Shown: positions 27,824 to 40,300, counted from the stretch's first letter. The stretch is 64,000 nt of DNA from Pyropia yezoensis (GCA_009829735.1 CM020619.1:5038083-5102082), one strand, 5' to 3'. Notes: a model not told the origin generated them from the sequence alone. Numbers and translations: made by a program.

Positions 27824-29794
27824 TTAATACATGGGTTCTTGCCGTTCCCCCCCCTCGTCCCGCACCGTGTCCTCCAGCTCATACACCGACCGCTCCTCCA
27901 CGTCATCATCAAATAAGTCGACCCGAAGCACGAAGATGAGCGCCCCGCCGACGAGGGCAAACAGACCGCCAATGGCCATTACGACGCTCACGTCGCCCCC
28001 CACCTTGTCCAGAATCCAAGGCGAGCCGAGGCTCACAAACAGCTGCGGGAAGCTCTGACTGACGTTGAAGAGGGTGGTGAAGAGGCCCACCCGCCCTGGG
28101 TAGCGGCGGTTGAGGGCGGCACCGACGAGTGCCCATGGGACGGCCATAGTCGTCGCCCACACCACCCCAAACGCGCCCATCGTAATGAGGGTGGCGGTCT
28201 TGAGGAGCAGAGATGGATGCTCCTGACCAGGGGTGCCACGGATGAAAAATGCGGCAAACAGGCAAAGCGCTTCCACCAACTGGGAAAAGGCGTAGGTGCG
28301 ACGGGTGCCGTACCGCTCAAGGAGGGAGGTGATCATTGGCGAGTACACCACCGTCACAAACGCGGTGAGGCAATTGCCAAGGCCGCCGAGACGGACGCCC
28401 GCCTCAAACAGCCGCCGCGCATCCGAACCTTCAGCTGCCGACGAGGACCCAAGGTAGATGTTGCGGCCGACCCAGGTGTTGACAAACACAAACAGAGTGA
28501 AGAAGCCAAACCAGGTGAACAGCTGCACCACAAAGACGCGCCAAAAGGGCCGGGGAGCAGCAAGTAGCATCGTGACCATCGACTCGCTGCCGTCGCCACT
28601 ACTGGCCGCGTTGCCGCCGCCCCCATGGCGCTGTCCGCCGCCGCCGCCCCCATCATCATACGTGGGAGAGCCCCTCCAGGGCGGCGTGTCGCCATTTACA
28701 TTGGCGCCCCCGTCGCTGTCGCCAAAGCTCTCGTCGTCACTACCGCTGCCAAACCGAGGAGCACGAGCGGAGGAGACGTTCGCCGCACTCCGCTCCGATG
28801 GGGCACGCTGGTAGCCCTGTCCCGCCGCTGACGTTGGCTTCTCCCGCACGTACGTCACGCACAACCCAACGGTCAAGCAGAGGATGAAGGCGGCGGCGGC
28901 GAAGAGGGCTTGAACGTCCGTGCGGAAGATGGGGAACAGCTTGGTCAGACTGCGGCTGGAGAGGAAGGAGCCCACCAGGTTGCCGCACCCCGTCATCAGG
29001 CCAATGTAGGCATTCCCGAGGGGCTGCTGGCCCTCGGAGGCAACGTCCGTGACGAGAGCGCGCAGCGGCGCTTGGATGGCCTGGATGGAAAAGTCGAGGA
29101 GGAAAAACGCCACCACCGCAAGCACCACCGCGAGCTTGCGGCCAGCGGCCTCGGCCGCAGCCGCTGCCGCCACGCCCACCGTGTCGCCGGCAGCCGCCGC
29201 CGCCGCCGCCGCGCTGGCGCTCACGCCCGCGAGGCGGGCCCCCAGCCAGTCTGCATTGGCAAATAGCGTCAGGGAGAGGGAGGTGAGGAGGGCGCCCGCA
29301 ATCAAGAACGGGCGCCGGCGGCCGAGCGGCGAGCGGCACGCGTCAGACGCAACACCCACCAATGGCTGCACCATCAGCCCCGACAAGGGCCCCGCGAGCC
29401 ACGCCAGCGACACCTTGTTCTCGTCCATCCCCAACAGCTGCAGCGTCGCGCTGCCCCGGTTGATCTGCACCGAGTAGCAGCATTGGACGCCGAGCATGGC
29501 AGAGGTAAGGATGATCAGGCGCCACCGCTCAATGCCCCCCGCGACGACCTCCCCAGCGCCTCCGCCGCCTCCGCCGCCTTCTCCGCCGCCACCGCCGTCG
29601 ACGGGTGTGGCGGACAGCCCCGGGGCGGCGGGAAGCGCCGGCGCAGCGAGGCCAGCGCTGGGCGAGCCACCCTGCCGCGGTGACAGCGTGCCGTCGCGAG
29701 GGGGGGAGCCGGCATCAACGCGCGGCCTCCCATCGTCGGCGACGCGCACCAGCGTGCCCGCAGCGGCAGTCAGAACAGGGGAGCCGGCAGCCAT
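27824..29794 (-). CDS. Sucrose/GPH-type MFS transporter
   Basis: 656 residues from the only in-frame ATG (29794, MAAGSPVLTAAAG) to TAA 27824-27826. The frame extends upstream to 30544 as Pro/Gly-rich text without an ATG, taken here as 5' untranslated. After a Gly-rich N-terminus, about 12 membrane segments begin near residue 90 (WRLIILTSAMLGVQCCYSVQ). The plant sucrose-transporter signature GRRRPFLIAG is at about residue 157. A Ser/Gly-rich cytoplasmic loop of roughly 100 residues separates the two halves, followed by PFWRVFVVQLFTWFGFFTLF. The family cotransports glycosides with protons, usually at the plasma or vacuolar membrane. The substrate here is unknown; in a red alga it need not be sucrose. 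Divergent from the kinase gene. Confidence 0.85.
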   Translation of the reverse strand: MAAGSPVLTAAAGTLVRVADDGRPRVDAGSPPRDGTLSPRQGGSPSAGLAAPALPAAPGLSATPVDGGGGGEGGGGGGGAGEVVAGGIERWRLIILTSAMLGVQCCYSVQINRGSATLQLLGMDENKVSLAWLAGPLSGLMVQPLVGVASDACRSPLGRRRPFLIAGALLTSLSLTLFANADWLGARLAGVSASAAAAAAAAGDTVGVAAAAAAEAAGRKLAVVLAVVAFFLLDFSIQAIQAPLRALVTDVASEGQQPLGNAYIGLMTGCGNLVGSFLSSRSLTKLFPIFRTDVQALFAAAAFILCLTVGLCVTYVREKPTSAAGQGYQRAPSERSAANVSSARAPRFGSGSDDESFGDSDGGANVNGDTPPWRGSPTYDDGGGGGGQRHGGGGNAASSGDGSESMVTMLLAAPRPFWRVFVVQLFTWFGFFTLFVFVNTWVGRNIYLGSSSAAEGSDARRLFEAGVRLGGLGNCLTAFVTVVYSPMITSLLERYGTRRTYAFSQLVEALCLFAAFFIRGTPGQEHPSLLLKTATLITMGAFGVVWATTMAVPWALVGAALNRRYPGRVGLFTTLFNVSQSFPQLFVSLGSPWILDKVGGDVSVVMAIGGLFALVGGALIFVLRVDLFDDDVEERSVYELEDTVRDEGGERQEPMY

Positions 29795-32700
29795 GCCGGG
29801 CGACGGAGGGGGAATGCCGTCAACAGGGGGCGAGGAGGGGGGGGGTGTCCAAAGACCGGGGCGGGACGGGGGCCGGGAACGCCGCACCAGAGGGAAATGA
29901 GGTGCGCTGGCGGGCACTCGACCACGCCAAGCGGCCAACCCCCGCCTAGCACGGCCCGCCGGCAGACGCCTGCAGCACCAGCGGCGGAGTACCCCGTGGC
30001 GGGAAGAGGGGTCTGCCCCCTCTGGCTTGGATGGGGTCCACGCCCCCCCTGCGGCCGACCAACAGCAACGCAGGCGGCGGGCCCTGGCCGGCCGTCGGCC
30101 GCCGTCGTCCCCACCACGACCGCCAGCCACACCAACCGCTACCGCCCGTCCCACCGCCACCGCCAGACTCCCTTCTCCCCAGCGCGGTCGATTCAAGCAC
30201 CCCCACCCCCACCCCAACCCCCCCAACCCCCTCCCCGCCACTCCCGAGTAAGGTGCACGCTGCACCCCTGAACCCCCCCCGCGGGCGCGGAGCTCTGGCG
30301 GTCGCGGCGGCAAACGCCGCGGCAGCGCCGAAAGGGGCGGGCACGGCTGCCGGGGAGGGGGAAGGGGGGGGGGGGGGGCGGTGTGTGGCTCAACGCCCAA
30401 CTGCCACCGCCCACGCACGGGCGTAGTGGCGTTGGTGGTGGGTGGCGAGGACCAGGCAGCGGTTGCTGGGCTGCCACCAAGCCACACAGCATACGAACTA
30501 CACGAACGAAAACTAAGCTTCTTGTTATTTAGACTCTTCAACACATCGCAGTGACTTGGACAGATTGGGAGAGTATTGTGTTGATCGGGAGCTTCGAAAC
30601 AGCAAGTTATTCAATTCCCGAGTGTGATTTAACAGTGTGTTTAAGTAATTGTCATCCTGAATCTATCCTCAGCCGACGATGACGTTACGTTGACCGCAAC
30701 GAGTGTGCGCCACCGTGGTCACTGCAGGGGGTGAAGGAAGCGTGCTCGTAGCCGTGGCACATCCCAGCGATGGCGCGAGACGTGGTTAGCTCAGCCGACT
30801 ACGAATGGCTCCCGCGGCGCGTTTAGAGGCGTCGACGAGGTGCCCGAGACGGTCCGTCGGCACACCCTGGGCCCAGGCACATTCACCGGCTGCTGGCCAA
30901 GGCGCTCCCGCTCGCTGACGGCGACCGCCAGTGGCTGCACCTGGCGGCCACCTGGAAAGGGGTCAAAGCGGCCATCCGAGGCGGCGGGTTGGCCCGGCGG
31001 GGAGTGATGTGGACCTAGCGGCGGCGCTGTCGCCCCTAGGGCAGCGCGGGATCTGGGACACGGTCGGCTGCATCTGAGCCCAGCAGGCTACACGCTGACA
31101 TGGCGGTTGGTTTCAGGCACGGTGCTGAGTGTTGTAGGGGGATGGGGCGCCAGGAGGGAGGGAGAATGAGGGAAATGAAGGCTGAGAGGCGGGCGAAGGT
31201 GAGGCGCAAGGAGAGGCGGGGGGCTAAGTGGAAGAGCGGGCGGAAAGGCTCCTCCGCCCGGGCGACTAAAAGAGTCACCGTTCGTGCACGAAGGGGTAGA
31301 GGAGCAGGGAGGCATATCGATCTGTTGGCAGGTGATTCCTCTTTACACACGCTGTCCCCCCCTTCGCCGCTGCCCCCGCCAGTCCCCACCCGCCCCCAAC
31401 ACAAGAGCCGCCGTCACAACACAGCGCTTGATACCCAGAGGCCCGCCTGGGGGTTGGGAACCCCCGACGCCCATGTTGAGACTGCTCGCATTATCCAGCA
31501 CTCTCTTTGGAAAACGAAGGAGGAAGACGGGGGCGTGCTTGGGACCCCCGACCGTCTGCGATCGGCAATATCCAGACGGGGGTCCCGAGGTGCTAGACCG
31601 AACATGTTGACCAAAAGGGATGACGAAAGTGTGAATGTACTGTATATCAGGACACGACGCTGATTGGTGTTGCGATCCCGTTTTCCCTCTCATCTGCGTT
31701 CCGAAGTTCTCACTCTTTCGTATCCGGCTGCTCCGCCCATCTTGAGGAGGGGCAAGGAGGGGTGCCACCGGCGGTCTGCCTTTTTGGTTGTGCCCTTGCA
31801 GAGTGTCTGCCTATCCGGGAATAGTGCTGCCCCCACCGCGAACGGCAAGGGGGCTGCGCGGAACAAGACCCGTGCGTGGCCTGCGCGACGTCTTGGCGTT
31901 GGGTGTCCCGCTGGCACACTGCCGTTTTGGGAGCTATCCGCCCGCCCACGCCGCCCTGCGTGCGCGACCAGTTTTCTGTTTTCTCGCGCTTTTCTCCGTG
32001 ACCCGCACGTGGCGAGCGCCGTCGCACGGTACGGTACGGCCGTCTGGGCGTGCATCCACTCTGGGCCTCTATTTTTGTTTTGTTCTTTCTCTTCCCTACC
32101 ACAGTGGGAGGGGTGGGGGGGTCAGCCGCGGTGGTGGTGCACCACCACCGGTGGCAGCCGCGTCGCCGGCAGGGCCCGTGCGTGGCCGCCGTGGAGCCCC
32201 ACACCGCCGCGCACTGCCACTGCGCGAACTGTCGCCGCGGCGGGGGGGGGGACGGGGCGTGTGCGTGGCCGCGCGCCCGCGCGTCGGAGGGGCGGTGCGG
32301 GGTTTGGCGGGGGGCGTGTGCGTCGCCGGTGTCTGGCTGGGCGGGGGGGGCTGTGTAGGGCGGGTGAGGGGAAGAGCGTGCGGTGCAGGCGGTGTCGGCC
32401 GCCGCCCCAGCCCTCCCCACGCCAACACGTAGCGGATGCGCTGGCCGTCGCCCGCCAGTCTTGGCCGCGGCGCGAGCGCGTGACCCCGCTGCCGCCGCCT
32501 CGCCCAGCCCCCCGCCCCCCCCGCCAACGATCCGCCGTGCGCGCGTGCGGCGGCGCCCACCCGCCTGCAGCGGCAGCCCGCCGCGGCGAGCGTCGTCAGG
32601 CCAACCCGCCCCCCGCCATCGTCCAGTCTGCCCAGCAACGTGCCGCCCTCCGCCCGCTCCCCCCCCCCCTTTCCAACCCTCCCTTCCCCCCCGCACCAGC

Positions 32701-34303
32701 GTTTCCTTCTCCCCCCCCCCCCCCGCCCCGCCGCCCCCCCTCCTTCCTTCCCCTCCCGCTCCCCTTCCATCCCTCTGGGTCGTGCCCCAGCCCCTTCCCC
32801 CTCCCCCCTGCTCATCCCCGCCGCCGCCGCCGCCGCCGCGGCCGCCGTGCCCCTACCGCGCTGCGTGTGCCGCCGACGGGCGACCGCTTTGGCCTCGTGG
32901 GGGTGGCCCCCGGCCAGTCGCCGACGGCGGTCCACCGCCGTGGGACGCTCCCCCTGCGCGCTGCCATCTTGCCGGCCTCGCGCGGCGCCCGCTGCCGCGT
33001 GTCACCCCCCGTCGACGACGCCGCTGTTTGCCGCTTCCTGCCGTTGCTCTTTGCTGCCCGTCGCCGCTGTCCGTCGCTGCCCACTGCTGCCTGCTGCCAC
33101 TGCCGCTGCTGCCCGCTGTCGCTGCCGTTTGCTGCTCTTTTAGTGCACCCTTTGGTGCTCTTTGCTCCCCTTGGCTGCTCGCGACTGCCCGCCGCTGCCC
33201 TCCGCTGCCCGCTGCGTGGGTGCTTGTCGCCGCGGCAGCCGGGGGGGGGGGGGGGGGGGGGGGGGCTGTTTGCCACGCCATTGCCGCCTCTGGGCGGTGT
33301 GGCGCGCGTCGCGGGCTGGGAGCGCCGGCGCGCGTGACCGCTCGAGTGGGGCGAGAGCGTTCCCGAACCGTTTGCCCCACCCACTTTGCCCCCACCCACC
33401 CGCCCACCACCCCCTTCCCCTGTTATCCTCGTCCTTTTCTCCTGTGACCTCCCTGGGCCGACCTTTCCTTTCCCCGTGTGCCCGCTATACCGGCGGGGGC
33501 CTGTCCGCAGAGCGCCTCGGCCGCTCTTCCGCTGAGGGCGGGAGTGGGGCGTTGCGCCAGCCGTCGCTGCCATCGCCGTTGCCACTGCCCCTGCGCATCT
33601 CCGCCGCTGCCGTCTCCTCCTTGCCGCGGCCGACGACCCTTGGGTGGTTTACTGTCGACAGGGCAGGAGGAGGAGAGGGGAGGAGTGCTGGGTGGCGGAG
33701 GTGTGCGCGCGGCGCCCGTGGCCTCTGCCGGACGTTTGGCCGCCCCGCCCGCACGCGCGAGGTGGGCGGGCCGTCGCGGTGTCCCGTCGCCTGTGCGGGC
33801 AAGGGGGGTGCGCTGGGGGGGGGGGGGGGGGTTGGCGACGTCGCTCGCGCCTCCACCGCGGCCGCTCGCTGTAGTGCGCCGCGGGAGCGGGGCGGCATTG
33901 TTGGCGGCACATCCCCCGCCACCTCTGGTTGCCCTGTCTGCCGCCTGTCTGTGACGGCTGACGCGCCAAGCGCGCCGCGCCTCTCCTGTGCGGTCCCGGT
34001 TACAGCGGGGGGGGAGGGGTGAGCGGGGTCACGTCGGCCTGCCAGTGGGGGGAGGAGGGGAGGCAAGGCTACGTTAGTGGGCGGCTGGCGGAGCAGCCGA
34101 CCGGTGGGATTGGACGTTAGCCGCTGCCTTCTCGTCGCCCTGTGGCTGTCACTGGGAGACACTGCTGTCTGCAAGGTATCCGGCAGCGACCAGGAGGTCG
34201 CCTCTGCCGTAGTTGTGCACTTGGTGAGCGGGGGCTGGACGCGGTGGTGTCCCCGGCCGGCGGGGCGGCGTCCCCGTCAACGCCTTCCCCCCCCATCCTC
34301 CTG
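29795..34303. other. Intergenic region between transporter and kinase, no gene supported
   Basis: The two genes are divergent, so both promoters lie here. The sequence is dominated by C-rich and GCC-rich text on the plus strand at 32.1-34.0 kb, with a pure G run at 33241-33265. Open frames over 500 codons exist on both strands, but they are Pro/Arg/Ala/Gly text without domains. 30.55-31.7 kb has normal complexity and no coding signal I can defend. Confidence 0.6.
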
Positions 34304-36445
34304 ATGGCGGGGTCTGGTCCCAGCACCTTCCCGTCGGGCGCGCGCCCACCGCAGCCGGTCGTCAGCGACGCGGCAGCGTCGGCGGCAGCTGTGGCGGCTA
34401 TGTCCTCGGCCGCCGCCGCGGCCGGGGGCGCCGCGGCGGCGGCAGCAGCGGCGGGTGGCGGCGCTGCCGGCACCGCCGTTGCGCCAGCGGTGCAGCCGCG
34501 TCGGCCAACGGCCGAGGAGCGGCGGCGGCGGCGGGAGACGCTCATCCGCGACTTCTTCTCCCCGCCCCTTGTCTACAACCGCTACCGGGTGGAGAAAGTG
34601 GTGGGCGAGGGCGCCTATGGGGTGGTGTGCGCCGCTACCGACACGTCCACGGGGCGGCAGGTGGCGGTCAAGCGGATTCGGCGGGTGCTGGACTCGGCGG
34701 CTATGGCCACCCGGGTGCTGCGGGAGCTCAAGTTTGGGCGCGTCCTGTCTGCCCACGAAAACGTCATTTCCGTGCTGGACGTGCTGGTGCCGGGGGACCG
34801 CGACCGCTTCAACGACGTGTTTGTGGTTTTTGAGCTGATGCCTACCGACCTGTCTCGCCTTCTGCGGTCCAAGACGGTGCTGCACGAGCAGCACCTACAG
34901 TTCTTCATGTTTCAGCTCCTCCGGGGCCTGCATTTCGTACACGCTGCTAACGTCATGCACCGGGACCTCAACCCCAACAATATTCTGGTCAACAATGACT
35001 GCCAGCTGCGCATTTGTGACTTTGGTACGTCATGGTGCTGGGGGAGAGGGGTTGTCTGCTGCTCTCCATCAAGAACGTGCCGTCTTGCTGAGGAGTATTC
35101 TTGCGACGCGCATCGCGTCGCTGGAGCTGTAGCCACATGGTAAGCAACACCGGTGGAGAGGGTCATACCCCGCATGCATGTGCATTGTACGTGCGTCGTT
35201 ACTCACTTTCAGGTTGTACTTTCTTATCTGCTCTGCGCTTGTTGTCTGCTGTGTTACATGTTCACTGGTTCTCTTTTGGCGGTTGCAGGTCTGGCGCGTG
35301 CGGCATTCCAAGAACAGGACAACCTTTTTTGGACAGACTACGTGGCGACTCGATGGTACCGCGCGCCCGAGCTCATCATGTCTGCGCCATCTCGCTACTC
35401 CCAGGCGATTGACATGTGGTCGGTTGGGTGTATCTTTGCGGAAATGCTCGGTCGCGGTCGCCCCCTTTTTCCCGGCTCCAACGCGTACGAGCAGTTTGCA
35501 CTCATCATCTCTGTAACGGGCCGCCCGTCGGCCGAAGTTTTGGATGTGCTAGGCAACGCGCGTGTCAAGGACTTTTTGGACGCGCTCCCGCAGCAGCCGC
35601 AGCGCCGGACTCCCATTGCTTCGCTCTTTCCCAACGCCTCGCCAGGGGCTGTGGCGCTGCTCGAGCGGCTGCTCGAATTCAACCCTACTAAGCGGCCAAC
35701 AGCGCTGCAGGCGTTGGGGGACCCGTACTTTGCCGACTTTCGGGACCGCCTCGGCTTGGGCGCCGACGGCACCCCGCTGGACCCGGCGGAGTTTGCGTTT
35801 GAGCGGGGCGCCATGACGTCAGCGGGGATGCGCACGGAGTTTCTCCGCGAAGTCGCCGTGTACCATCCGTCAGAGGCTGCGGCGCTGCTGTCGGGCGGGC
35901 CCGTACGGTCCGACGCGGGCGTCGGTGGGGGCGGGTCGCCGGGGGCTGGAGTGGGCAGCGGCGGACCTGGCGGTGGTGGCGCCAATGGCGGCGGTGGGGG
36001 GGGTCCGGGGGGTGGGGCTGGCGGGGCGGGCGGCTCTGGCTACCAGGTTCCCTCTGCTTCAGACGCTTTCCGGGCGGCGATGGACTCGGCCGAGAGCGGC
36101 ACGCCCGCCCGTGCGTCGACGACGCTCCCCCAAGAGTCGTTTGAGCGCATCGCCGACGGCCAGGCGCCGACGGTGCGGACGCTCGAGTACCGCTCCATGA
36201 CGATGGGCGAAGCGGAGCTCGCACAGTACGACCGCCCCGCGAGGGAACACGAAGGCCACACGGGGGAGGTGGCGGACCCGCCCACCGGGGATGACATGAT
36301 GGACCGGTCGTCGACGCCGCGGCCAGGGCCGGGGGAGGGGGAGGAGGAGCTGAGAAGACGCGGGGGGGGTGGGGTGCCCCCGCATGAGCGCGTGCGGCTG
36401 CCAAGCATGCAGTCTGGGGAGGACGGCATGGATACTCAACGGTAG
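34304..36445 (+). CDS. MAP kinase of the TDY class, one intron
   Basis: Exons 34304-35024 and 35289-36445 encode 625 residues. The intron (35025-35288, GTACGT...GCAG) falls inside the glycine codon of DFG. An Ala-rich N-terminus of about 80 residues precedes the kinase domain. GEGAYGVV starts at about 101, VAVKRI holds the ATP lysine, and the catalytic loop is HRDLNPNNIL (H219-D221). DFG is 239-241. The activation loop is FWTDYVATRWYRAPE with T256-D257-Y258. WSVGCIFAEML and the later RPTALQALGDPYF complete the fold. A Gly-rich tail follows. TDY loops are typical of plant group D MAPKs and relate to ERK7/8. The catalytic-loop lysine (HRDLKP) is Asn here, which is unusual. The upstream GTG at 34142 is not used. 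Confidence 0.85.
35025..35288 (+). other. Intron of the MAP kinase gene
   Basis: 264 bp. The donor G|GTACGT and acceptor GGTTGCAG|GT restore Asp-Phe-Gly-Leu-Ala-Arg. The stretch upstream of the acceptor is pyrimidine-rich (TTCTCTTTTGGCGGTTGCAG). Confidence 0.9.
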
Positions 36446-37344
36446 TGCTGGGGGGGGCACCGAGGTCGGGGGAGGAGGGAAGGTAGGGGCTGCCCTGTGA
36501 CTGCCCATCGCGGGTGCACATGTGGATAGTGTGGTTAGTGGCTCTTTGGTACGTACCCGCAGACGATTCTCTGGGTCCCGCTCGCGTGATGCGGGAGGCA
36601 CAGCTCCGATGCCCTCTCTTCGGCGTCTGCCAACGGCGCGCATGCGCACCAACCCCGCGCATCGACTGCGGCAACGGGGCGGTTGGGGTCCCCGGGCTCG
36701 AACTCATGAGCGCTCATGGCGGGGTGAGGCTGCACGAGTGTGGCCGCTGGTCAAGCCCGTCGGCCACCTTTCCAGCGAATCTACGTGTTCAAGTGAGCCT
36801 TACGCCGCATATATCACCCATTAGCAGAGCACATACATAGTGACAACGCGGGTGACAGGCAGGCGACAGGAAAGAAAGAGAGCACACGAAGAAGAAAGTG
36901 CGAAAACACCCACGCTGGCAGTAAAAAATGAAATGGTAGCGACGGAGATGGGAGGGCACCGCCCATCGCCGGCGACCCAGGCCAGCCGTGCTGCCCTGCA
37001 GTTGAATAGCAAAGAAAAACAGACACAAGAGCCAGTAGTGGAAGCGGCACCTGTGCAGGAGCCGCCGCTCACTCGGTTACCAATAAGGTGCCGCCCCAGC
37101 CGCACCCCAACCGCACCAACAGGGTGTGATCAATGTACTGTACACCGCCATGAGGCGGGCGCAGGCCAGACGGTTCGACCGTCTGGCCACTGGGTCGCAC
37201 GCATACCAGACCGTGTGGGCGCGACCCAACCGCCCGGGGGGACCCCCCCCCCCCCCGCGTCTCGGGCTGCCCGAGCGGCCGAACGCCGCGGCCGGCCGCG
37301 CCGCCCACGCCACGACCATCAACCCCCCCCGCTGCCTAGCGGCC
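36446..37344. other. Convergent gap between kinase and zinc-finger gene
   Basis: No ORF with recognisable content. It probably holds both 3' untranslated ends. It is AT-richer than its neighbours around 36.8-37.05 kb. A C run lies at about 37241-37255. Confidence 0.5.
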
Positions 37345-40300
37345 TCACAGCAGCGCCGGCACACCAAACGCAAACCCGTCGCCCCCCCCCACCCCCGTCC
37401 CGTCCACCCCCAGCGGGAAATACAGGTCTCGGCCGTCGGGCGAGTCCAGCGCCGCGGCCGCCGACAGACTTGCGGCCAGCAGCGTGCCGCTGTCGCCAAT
37501 GCCGCCGACGCCACCGTCGCCGCTGCCGCCGCCGACGCCGACGCCATCCCCCACACGCGCCAGCACGTCGAGGCTTGCCAGCAGCAGCGGGTGGTCGTCG
37601 TCGTCGCCGACGTGGAGCCCCAGCCCCCCGAGAGGCCCGCCTGGGAGAGTGGACCCTACCTCTACCGACATGGAGGCAGTGGACCACGAGTCGGGGGAGG
37701 CGATTAGGCTCTGGGAGAGCGCGGCGAGGTCGGCGCCGCGCTCCCCCAGGGGATAGGTCGACGAAAGCAGCAGGTCATTGGCGGCGTTGGCGGCAGGCCG
37801 GCCGGCCTCACCGCTACCGCCACCACCGCTGCCGCCGCCGCCGACTCGACCGGACGGCGTGGCGGCGGCAGCTGCCGCACCCCGGGCCGCTGCGCCGCCG
37901 CTGGCCCGTGCCCGGCGGCTCGTGCGCCCCCCCTTGGGAGGCGGCGGCCGAACCGGGAGCGCCGCGTCCATCGCGTTGTACGAGCCATTCACAGGCGTCA
38001 ACCTCCCCGCCGCCCCCGAGCTGGGCGCCGCGGACCCCGACGCGGACCGCGGAGCGGTGCCACCACTGGCCGCCGGGCTGCCATTGCTCCCCCGCTGCGC
38101 CCTACGGCGGCCGCCCGAGGCCGCGCCGGTGGGTTGCGGACCATCGCCGCCGGTGACCGCGGCTGCCGTTTTGGGCTTCCGATGCTTGACCTGCCCGAGC
38201 CGCCGCCGCACCGTCGTGCGAGCGTACGTGTGGCACTGGGCGCGCGGCGGACACACGCCGCGGCAGTGGAAGCACACCCAAGTGCTGCTGCTGTCGCCGC
38301 CAATGACCAGGGGGTTTCCGCTGCCGCTCGATGGAGCGGGATCCCCGCCGTCGCGGCTGCCGACCCCGCCATTAGTGGCGGGTGGCTTGGATTTGGCGCC
38401 GCCACCACCGCCGCCGCCACCGCCACGACTATCTTTGCCGCTGCCGCCACCACGACTGTCCACCCCCGTACCTCGCCCACCAAGAGCCGGCCCGCCATGA
38501 CCTCGGCCACCGCCATGTTCATCACGACCATCATCGCCGCCGCCGACGCCTGGCCGCCCCGCTGACCGCCCCGGGTCACCAATTGAAGCAGCAGGTGAAG
38601 TAGCCGACGACAGTGGAAACGGCGCGCTGCTCATGCCCGGCAGTCCCTCCGCTGATGCATCGCCATGTACATAGATGCACCGTCGGCAGATGGTTTTGCG
38701 ACACAGCCCGACAGCCAGGTTGCTACACGCATAGTGCGGGGACTCAGCCGATGGCCGGCGGCTGCAGTTGTGGCAATGCATGGAAGGGACGGGGGCGGTG
38801 TAGGTGCGGGGACGGCGGGAGCCTGCAGCCGCTGCCGCCACGGCGGCCGCACCTGCACCCTGGCCCTGCGGGGCCACTGCGCCACCACCGCCGCTGCTGC
38901 TGCTCTTCTTCTTCTTCTTCTTCTTGCTGCCACCGCCGCTCTTCTTGGTGATTTTCGACGCAGGGCCGCAGCTGCCGCTGCCGTTGCCGCCACCAGCGAC
39001 CCCCATACCAACACCACTACCGGCGCCGCTGCGAGCGGAACTAATGCCAGCGGGAACAGCAGCCGGTCCGATGGCCCCTTTGGCGGGACCCACAGCCGGG
39101 GCGCGATTGCCACCTCGTTTCGCCCCCCTTCTGGGAACCGCCATGGGCATGTCCACAGGCAGCGGGACGGACCCTCGGACGCCGCCCCAGCTGACACTGC
39201 CGATATCATCCAGCGAGGGCAGCGGGTGGCCAACCACAAAGGGGGACATGGGGGACACTTGCATCGAAGCAGAGGCCGCCACTCCCCCCGCGCAGTCAAG
39301 TCCCTCGTTTCCGACGCCAGCAGCAGTGCCACCGAGTGCGGCGGTCAAGTCGAAGTCGTCGGCCGATGGCGACATCACGTCGTTCACTGTCGCCAAGCCG
39401 GCCGCAAGCCCAGACAGGGGGGGGGGCGGGCCGGCAGTGGCGCCCGCCCACGCCTTGGCAAACCACGACGCCGGCGCCGCCGGTGCAGCGGGCCTGGGCG
39501 GGCACCCGCCCAGGCCATCAACGTCGGGGCCACCGTTCCCGCCACCGCAGCCGCCAACGCCGCCAGTGGCCCCAGCGACCGGGGTCACCGTCAGCGGGGG
39601 CATGGGTGGAAACAGCGGCACGCCGGCGCTCCCCATTGAACCGGCGCTTGCACTTGGGAGCTGCATAAACGGCGGGGAGGCGGCTTTGCTCCCCGCCCCG
39701 CCCCCCCTTCCGCTCGCATCGCCGCCACCGTACGGCTCGTTATAGAGCACGGTGCTCAGCGGCGGGTGTCGCTGCAGACCATAGACGTCGACGCCCCCCC
39801 CCAGGGGCCCCCCGCCCGGCCCGCCCAGCCCCCGGGGCGGGGAAGCGGCGGTAAAGGTCAGCGGCGAGTGGAGAGCGTCGGGAAAGTCGGGCAGAGCCCC
39901 GTCGACCGAGCCGGGGAGGGGGGGCGTGTGGGCGCTGCTGCTGCCACACCCTCCGTCCACCCCGCGAGGAGAGTCGTCGAGAACGCCCCGCATTGCCACA
40001 GGCGTGGCGGGCGCAGAGGCGGGGAGGCCCACAAAGACATCCATGCCGCCGCGGTCACCGCCGCTCACGACACCCCGCGTCCACAAGACCCTCAGGGCCG
40101 GGGATGAGACTCCAACGTCGGCTGGTACCCGTGACCGCGTTGTCACGGAGAGTGAAGTACCGCCACCTCGCCCCACATCCACGCGCTCCCCTCCCGGGCC
40201 AGCCCGGGTCTTATGGGTGGGTGGCCCGCCCGCCGTGCCGAGGTGCCCGGCCTGCCCGTCACGCCTCCCCAACGGCACCGCAGGAACGTGTAGAAGGGGG

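Noticed and set aside
29795..30544. N-terminal extension of the transporter
   Set aside because: No ATG in this part. Gly/Pro-rich text suggests untranslated leader. A spliced upstream exon cannot be excluded.
30786..30860. tRNA-like A box (TAGCTCAGCCGA)
   Set aside because: No matching B box (GGTTCGANNCC) or cloverleaf stems downstream.
31664..33447. Frames of 557 and 354 codons upstream of the kinase
   Set aside because: C-rich low-complexity DNA opens several frames on both strands. No domain, signal or sensible start.
36690..36720. B-box-like GAGTTCGAGCCC on the minus strand
   Set aside because: The flanking bases do not form a T-arm stem and no A box lies at the right distance.
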